Source of the DNA: Bombiscardovia asteroides_K
GTDB lineage: Bacteria; Actinomycetota; Actinomycetes; Actinomycetales; Bifidobacteriaceae
Reading direction: 5' to 3'
Assembly: GCF_048001765.1 (NCBI RefSeq)
Contig: NZ_CP181447.1
Coordinates: 1,488,001-1,552,000 of the forward strand
DNA length: 64,000 nt
Under the pieces are notes generated by a model that was not told the origin of the DNA, did not search any database, and saw only the letters and a list, made by a program, of their open reading frames with translations. This document shows positions 59,865-64,000 of this stretch, in pieces (within the stretch, counting starts at the first letter, position 1; every line of letters begins with the position of its first letter). The position numbers were made by a program, and so were the translations under genes.

Positions 59865-61112
59865 TTATTGCTCAATGTAGCGCGATTCCACACAGCTCTG
59901 GAATCGGACAAGCGAGAGAATGACAGCAGCCAGCAGAGCAATGATCAGCATGCCTATGAAACTGCCTGTTACCGGATTCAGTCCGAACACTGATGAAAAA
60001 GCCTTGAAGGCCCAGGTGGATGCCGTAAAACCGAGGCTGGTGGTGGCCGAAAAGATCCCCATGACCAGTGGATAGCGCTTGTGTGGAGTCAGATTGGACA
60101 GGAGGAAGGGGCAGGTGGCCATATTGATGGCACTTCCCGAACCAACCAGGAAGGCGGATAAGCAGACCAACGGGAAGGAGCGGGTAGTCAGGAAGAGCAG
60201 GGCGCCCAGGGCCATCAGAAGGAAGGCGACCGGAATGGTCCATTGTCGACAAATCCGCTTGATGCCGTTGATACTAAGCCCGATCACGACCGAGGAACCC
60301 GTGTTGAACATCAGGGCCACCCCGGCTGCACTGGTGCCGCCCAGACCGTACTTGGCTATGTAGACCGCGAGCTTGTTGTAGAGGACCGCGACCAGGAAAA
60401 TGCTCAGAAACCCGATAAGAATACATGAAATGGTAGCCCACCAGCATTGTCCGCTTTTTCGGGAGGACGATACTTTAGAACCTACGACCTTTCCCGACTC
60501 CTCCTCGACGGCACCGACCCCGGGGATCATGAAGATGACCAGGACCAGGGCAGGCAAGGCCAGGAAATAAAGCCAATAGTTGTGCAGCCACCCTCCCTTA
60601 GCCAGAACACCGCCCAGGGCAAGAACCAGCATGGAAGAGCCATCCTGAACAGCCAGGACCAGCCCCATCAGCGCCGCCAACTGCTTCCCGCAGAAGAACC
60701 TGGCCGACAGACTAGGGAGAACCGTGGTAGCGATACCCACGCCAAACCCGACTACCAAAGCAAACAGGAGAAGCTGGCTTACGCTGCTGTGCAAAACCAA
60801 GGGGCTCAAGCCGCCCAAGGCGACGCACAGACAGCTGATGCAGGCAGCAATCCTGAAACTCATTCTGGTCAAGAGTTGGCCAAATAAAAGAGCTGAAACT
60901 ATAGCTGCCGAAGAGCCTATGGAGACCACCGATTCAACGGTGGAGGGATCGGTATGAGGAAAGGATGCCTGGATGGCTGCAACGGAAGGAGAGATGATGG
61001 AGTCAAACCGCGACATGATGGCCAAGGCCATGATTCCGACCAGAACCCCAAGATTCCGTCTGGTCAATATCCTTGTGTCCTTGGGCTTAGATGTGCACGG
61101 GGCCGGTTCCAT
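59865..61112 (-). CDS. MFS transporter (major facilitator, possibly nitrate/nitrite- or organic-acid-type)
   Basis: A 415-residue protein with twelve hydrophobic helices: NLGVLVGIMALAIMSRFDS, VVSIGSSAAIVSALLFGQLL, CISCLCVALGGLSPLVL and onward to LIIALLAAVILSLVRF. MFS loop 2-3 GQLLTRMSFRIAA is the degenerate GxxxDxxGRR motif. AGGCAGGAACG precedes the start. No substrate can be assigned from sequence; the position beside the nitrite-themed module is suggestive but the gene is on the opposite strand and has its own promoter. About 54 bases separate it from the next permease gene. Confidence 0.85.
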   Translation of the reverse strand: MEPAPCTSKPKDTRILTRRNLGVLVGIMALAIMSRFDSIISPSVAAIQASFPHTDPSTVESVVSIGSSAAIVSALLFGQLLTRMSFRIAACISCLCVALGGLSPLVLHSSVSQLLLFALVVGFGVGIATTVLPSLSARFFCGKQLAALMGLVLAVQDGSSMLVLALGGVLAKGGWLHNYWLYFLALPALVLVIFMIPGVGAVEEESGKVVGSKVSSSRKSGQCWWATISCILIGFLSIFLVAVLYNKLAVYIAKYGLGGTSAAGVALMFNTGSSVVIGLSINGIKRICRQWTIPVAFLLMALGALLFLTTRSFPLVCLSAFLVGSGSAINMATCPFLLSNLTPHKRYPLVMGIFSATTSLGFTASTWAFKAFSSVFGLNPVTGSFIGMLIIALLAAVILSLVRFQSCVESRYIEQ

Positions 61113-61166
61113 CGTTCCTGCCTCCCTCTCAATGCTAGCGGCACCATTTGGTTGATGGAGGGCAGT

Positions 61167-62354
61167 CTACTCCAGCAGCAGGGCCATGCCAACCAAAACA
61201 ATCAGGAAAAGCAGATTAAGTGATGTATATATCTTCAGATAATCGCCTTTCTTGTCAGGGTACTGCTTGACCACAGCCTTATAGGAGATCAGTGAGGCCA
61301 TTGAAGCCACCAGGGTGCCGAGCCCACCCAGGTTGGTGCCCAGAATGATCGGGCGCCAGGCTGTCGAAAACCCTGAGACCAGAAGGGCCGTCGGCACATT
61401 GCTGATGAGCTGGCTGCACAGGACCGATGTGATCAAAGGATGGATATTGACCAGGCTGCTGACCAGGTTGTAGAACTGGGGGATCCGCCTGGCATTGCCT
61501 ATGAAAATGAAGAAAGCCACGAAGGTCAGCAGCAGTCCCCAATCCACATGCAGAAAGACCCGCCTGTCACAGATCAGGAAAGTCACCGCCACCACCAGGA
61601 CCATGACCCATTGGGGAATCAGCTTGGCCACACCGAGCAGACAGACAAAAAAGAGCATGAGGTATACAGCAATGCGCCATCCACTGGACTGCTGCATTTC
61701 TTTCACCTGAGGCTGTATCCCATCCTCCCTGGGCGCCAGTACGCTGCGGCGAATCTCTTGCGGATCCATACCCTCGAACTTGTTCAGATGTTGATTCCTG
61801 AAAGCAAACCAGCAGCACAGGAAGAGCATCAGGGCCGCAACCAGGGCGTAAGGCGCCATAAGGAGGAGGAACTCCCCAGTAGGCATCTCGGAGCGGGCCT
61901 TGAGATATAAGTTGTGGGCATTACCAATCGGCGTCAGCATACTGCCCACATTGGCGCCCAGGGTCATCAAGGTGACAATCAGCAGGGCATGGTTTTCCAG
62001 ACCGGCCATGATGAGAACAGCGATGGCAAAAGGCACGAAAGTAACCAGAGCCACATCATTCGTGATGAACATACTGGAGAAGAAAGGCAGAGAAACCAGG
62101 ACCAAGGCCAGGCCCCGCACCGAGCGGACACGACTCAGCAGGCCGGCTCCGATGGCATGGAAGACCCCGATGCGCTGAAATCCGCAAACCACCATCATCA
62201 GGGATCCCAGCTGGGTGAGGGTATTGACGTGGATGTAACCCAGATATTGCCGGTCGGGAGGAATGAGGATGCAGGATACGAGAGCGATGACTGCCGCGAC
62301 GACCAGGACGGTCTCGTTTTTCAGCAGTCCGATCACCCGATGTTGCATGGTCAC
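61167..62354 (-). CDS. Anion permease (ArsB/NhaD or citrate-transporter superfamily)
   Basis: A 395-residue membrane protein with about eleven helices. The duplicated signature of the ion-transporter superfamily is visible: FITNDVALVTFVPFAIAVL plus TLGANVGSMLTPIGNAHNLYL in the first half, and SQLISNVPTALLVSG plus GTNLGGLGTLVASMASLIS in the second, each with the N-D/P-T-P-G pattern that binds the anion or cation. It transports dicarboxylates, citrate, arsenite or sodium depending on subfamily; this cannot be told here. It is followed by the MFS gene in the same direction, so the two may be co-transcribed. Confidence 0.85.
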   Translation of the reverse strand: MTMQHRVIGLLKNETVLVVAAVIALVSCILIPPDRQYLGYIHVNTLTQLGSLMMVVCGFQRIGVFHAIGAGLLSRVRSVRGLALVLVSLPFFSSMFITNDVALVTFVPFAIAVLIMAGLENHALLIVTLMTLGANVGSMLTPIGNAHNLYLKARSEMPTGEFLLLMAPYALVAALMLFLCCWFAFRNQHLNKFEGMDPQEIRRSVLAPREDGIQPQVKEMQQSSGWRIAVYLMLFFVCLLGVAKLIPQWVMVLVVAVTFLICDRRVFLHVDWGLLLTFVAFFIFIGNARRIPQFYNLVSSLVNIHPLITSVLCSQLISNVPTALLVSGFSTAWRPIILGTNLGGLGTLVASMASLISYKAVVKQYPDKKGDYLKIYTSLNLLFLIVLVGMALLLE

Positions 62355-62543
62355 CTCCGGCGAACGAATTCCTCACTTAGTTTACGCGCCCGCCCCCGGC
62401 TTACAGGACCTTGCCAGGCGCTATTTTCCGCTTCTGAGCCTATGGTCGGGGCACTCGGCACTTACTGGCTGCTAGCCTGTCTGGCCCCGACTTTCGGCCC
62501 TTGTCGAATGTTCATAGAGTCGGATGCCAGTGAAGCATGGAAA

Positions 62544-62577
62544 GGGGTCCTGCGAATCAGTGCGTTCGCAGAACCCC
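62544..62577 (-). terminator. Terminator-like hairpin after the right-edge MFS gene
   Basis: GGGGTCCTGCGAA (62544-62556) pairs with TTCGCAGAACCCC (62565-62577) with one C-A mismatch and an 8-base loop. On the leftward strand it is followed by CCTTTCC, a weak T-run. It lies 15 bases after the stop of the leftward MFS gene and separates it from the anion permease. Confidence 0.65.
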
Positions 62578-62592
62578 TATCAAATGGCAATA

Positions 62593-64000
62593 TTACTTGT
62601 CGTTCATTCGCTCCGGATCCGGAATCAGATAGGACAGAGCCAGGGCAATCAGCACCAGCACGCCGCCGCCGATCATGGCCGCCACATAGCCGGTACGGGC
62701 TCCACCGGAAGCCGCCAAGCCGCTCATGAATGCATAGAGGACCGCATAGCTCAGGCCTGAGCCAAGGTTGAAGGCTCCGGCGTTAAGTCCCGGCAGATAG
62801 CCGGTGTTGTCCGAAGGAGACAGGACCACGCCCAGCCCGTTGAGCATGATGTTGGCCGTACCCGCATAGGAGACGCCCAGGATCAGGGAGAGGAGCACCA
62901 GACTCCAGATGCTGGGAACCAGGCAGACGTAGATGCCAAAGACCAGTCCCAGCACGCTGACCAGCTGACCCACCCTCAGAACCTTGAGGTAGCCGAAGCG
63001 CGAGGCCAGCATCCCGGCAACCGGGCCAAAGACCAGGCCAACCAGGGCATATGGGGTCAGTGTGGCAAAGGAGACGATACTGGCCTTCAGACCGACACCG
63101 ACCTCGCCATCCTGGGCCAGAGCCGGAACGATCCCGTTCATGATGGCGAAGACACCGACCATGGTGGTGAGAGTCGTCAGCAGCAGGCCCCAGGTACGCC
63201 GCTGCCTCAAATAGGTGGTGGTGACCATGGGCGCCGAAGTGGTGCTCTCGACTTTCCAGAAGATCATGAAGAAGACCGCAGCCACCAGGATCTCGACGAC
63301 TACCAGAATCCAGCGCGCCTGGGCCAGCTTCTCGACCTCATTGATGGCCAGGTAGGCCGCCAGGAAGGCGATACAGAGGAAGACCACACCGGCCCAGTCC
63401 ATGCGAGGACGATCGTCCGCATAGCTCTCACGGGCGAAGAGGGCCACCAGGAGTACGGCGATTACAGCAATGGCCACCATGAACCAGAAGACCGAGCGGA
63501 AGCCGAAAGTGCCGGCCAACCAGCCACCCAGGATGGCATCCACGCCGCCGATGCCACCGTTGACCGCCGTCAAAACGGCCATGAGCTTGGCGTAGCGGGC
63601 CTCATCAGTCACTTCGGCGTGCAGCATGATCAGGGTCATGGGAACGACCGGACCGGCCACCCCCTGAATGACGCGACCAATCATGAGCACCGTCACATTG
63701 GGAGCCAGAGCGGAAACCACGCATCCCAGGGCCGTCAGGCTCAGCATGCCCAGCAGCACCTTCTTGCGGCCGGCCAGATCGCCAAGCCGAGGCAGGAAGA
63801 GGGAGAAGACCGCACAGGAGGTGAAGAACACCGTCTGGGTCAGACCGATGCTGGAGCTGCTGGCATTGAGCTCGGTCCCCATGGTCGTCAGGGCCGGCGA
63901 GAGCATGGAGGCGTTGAGCTGGAAGGCGAAGACGGCGGCCATGAGGGCCGTCATCAAGGCGACTATAGAGGCGCCGGAGCCACCAGCGGTCGTGGCAACG
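62593..64000 (-). CDS. MFS drug-efflux-type transporter, 5' end off the right edge
   Basis: At least 469 residues are visible. The frame stays open to the right edge, and the residues before Met/TTG 63957 (GASIVALMTALMAAVFAFQL) complete the first membrane helix, so the true start lies beyond the window. Fourteen-helix DHA2/EmrB-like layout: RLGDLAGRKKVLLGMLSL (motif A between helices 2-3), LMIGRVIQGVAGPVVPMTLI, GGWLAGTFGFRSVFWFM (motif C region). These pumps expel toxic hydrophobic compounds with proton exchange. The substrate is unknown. Confidence 0.88.
   Translation of the reverse strand, partial: VATTAGGSGASIVALMTALMAAVFAFQLNASMLSPALTTMGTELNASSSSIGLTQTVFFTSCAVFSLFLPRLGDLAGRKKVLLGMLSLTALGCVVSALAPNVTVLMIGRVIQGVAGPVVPMTLIMLHAEVTDEARYAKLMAVLTAVNGGIGGVDAILGGWLAGTFGFRSVFWFMVAIAVIAVLLVALFARESYADDRPRMDWAGVVFLCIAFLAAYLAINEVEKLAQARWILVVVEILVAAVFFMIFWKVESTTSAPMVTTTYLRQRRTWGLLLTTLTTMVGVFAIMNGIVPALAQDGEVGVGLKASIVSFATLTPYALVGLVFGPVAGMLASRFGYLKVLRVGQLVSVLGLVFGIYVCLVPSIWSLVLLSLILGVSYAGTANIMLNGLGVVLSPSDNTGYLPGLNAGAFNLGSGLSYAVLYAFMSGLAASGGARTGYVAAMIGGGVLVLIALALSYLIPDPERMNDK

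Overview
The window is high-GC Gram-positive DNA that reads as a chromosomal stretch of a Bifidobacterium. The evidence is the family-level make-up (DUF3737 protein, actinobacterial MprF-like and LtaS-like envelope genes, a PurL with fused glutaminase, PurT), strong AGGAGG-type ribosome sites, frequent GTG/TTG starts and ATGA/GTGA overlaps. A proton-translocating transhydrogenase and a copper nitrite-reductase-like enzyme are unusual for gut bifidobacteria and point by inference to the insect-gut (B. asteroides-like) lineage. The species cannot be fixed from sequence alone.

Layout. (1) 1-7012: the right end of an integrated prophage or phage-like element. It holds a leftward early operon (Cro-like regulator, small protein, antirepressor, small HTH protein, two small proteins, one gene running off the edge), a divergent repressor/ImmA immunity module with visible operators, a lipoprotein, an AT-rich membrane-protein cargo gene, a tyrosine integrase, and the 3' half of a tRNA-His gene that marks the attachment site. 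(2) 7013-8000: more mobile-element debris (a broken reading frame and a zinc-ribbon-like protein). (3) 8157-15872: small accessory operons: LysE-type exporter + DUF3737 with a divergent LysR regulator, VOC protein, CMD/flavodoxin-like quinone reductase pair, aldo/keto reductase, a membrane+ACT fusion and a disordered-tail membrane protein. (4) 16365-21772: pntAA-pntAB-pntB, threonine aldolase, zinc alcohol dehydrogenase. (5) 21951-30272: a two-component system with a divergent ABC exporter, a glycosyltransferase, and a methionine-type ABC importer with two binding proteins.

(6) 30414-49867: purine synthesis: purT, purC, (terminator), purL, purF, purM, purD rightward and purE-purK leftward, around an envelope/zinc island (LtaS-like, ZnuA-like, esterase, MprF-like, Fur/Zur-like). 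(7) 50046-55360: DXS-family enzyme, tRNA-Arg(UCU), Nudix hydrolase, an unrecognised 518-residue protein with an 11-base poly-G run in its upstream region, and a TM2 protein. (8) 55386-59818: a nitrite/NO-themed module: a membrane domain-cupredoxin-NirK fusion, divergent from an operon of cysteine-rich regulator, 7Fe ferredoxin and a 3-methyladenine/hypoxanthine glycosylase. (9) 59865-64000: two MFS permeases and an anion permease, the last MFS gene running off the right edge.

The metabolic links are inferred: PurT uses formate, an end product of bifidobacterial fermentation; PntAB would supply NADPH; the Zur-like protein may control the ZnuA-like gene through a palindrome in its promoter; and the glycosylase could repair bases deaminated by nitrite-derived chemistry.
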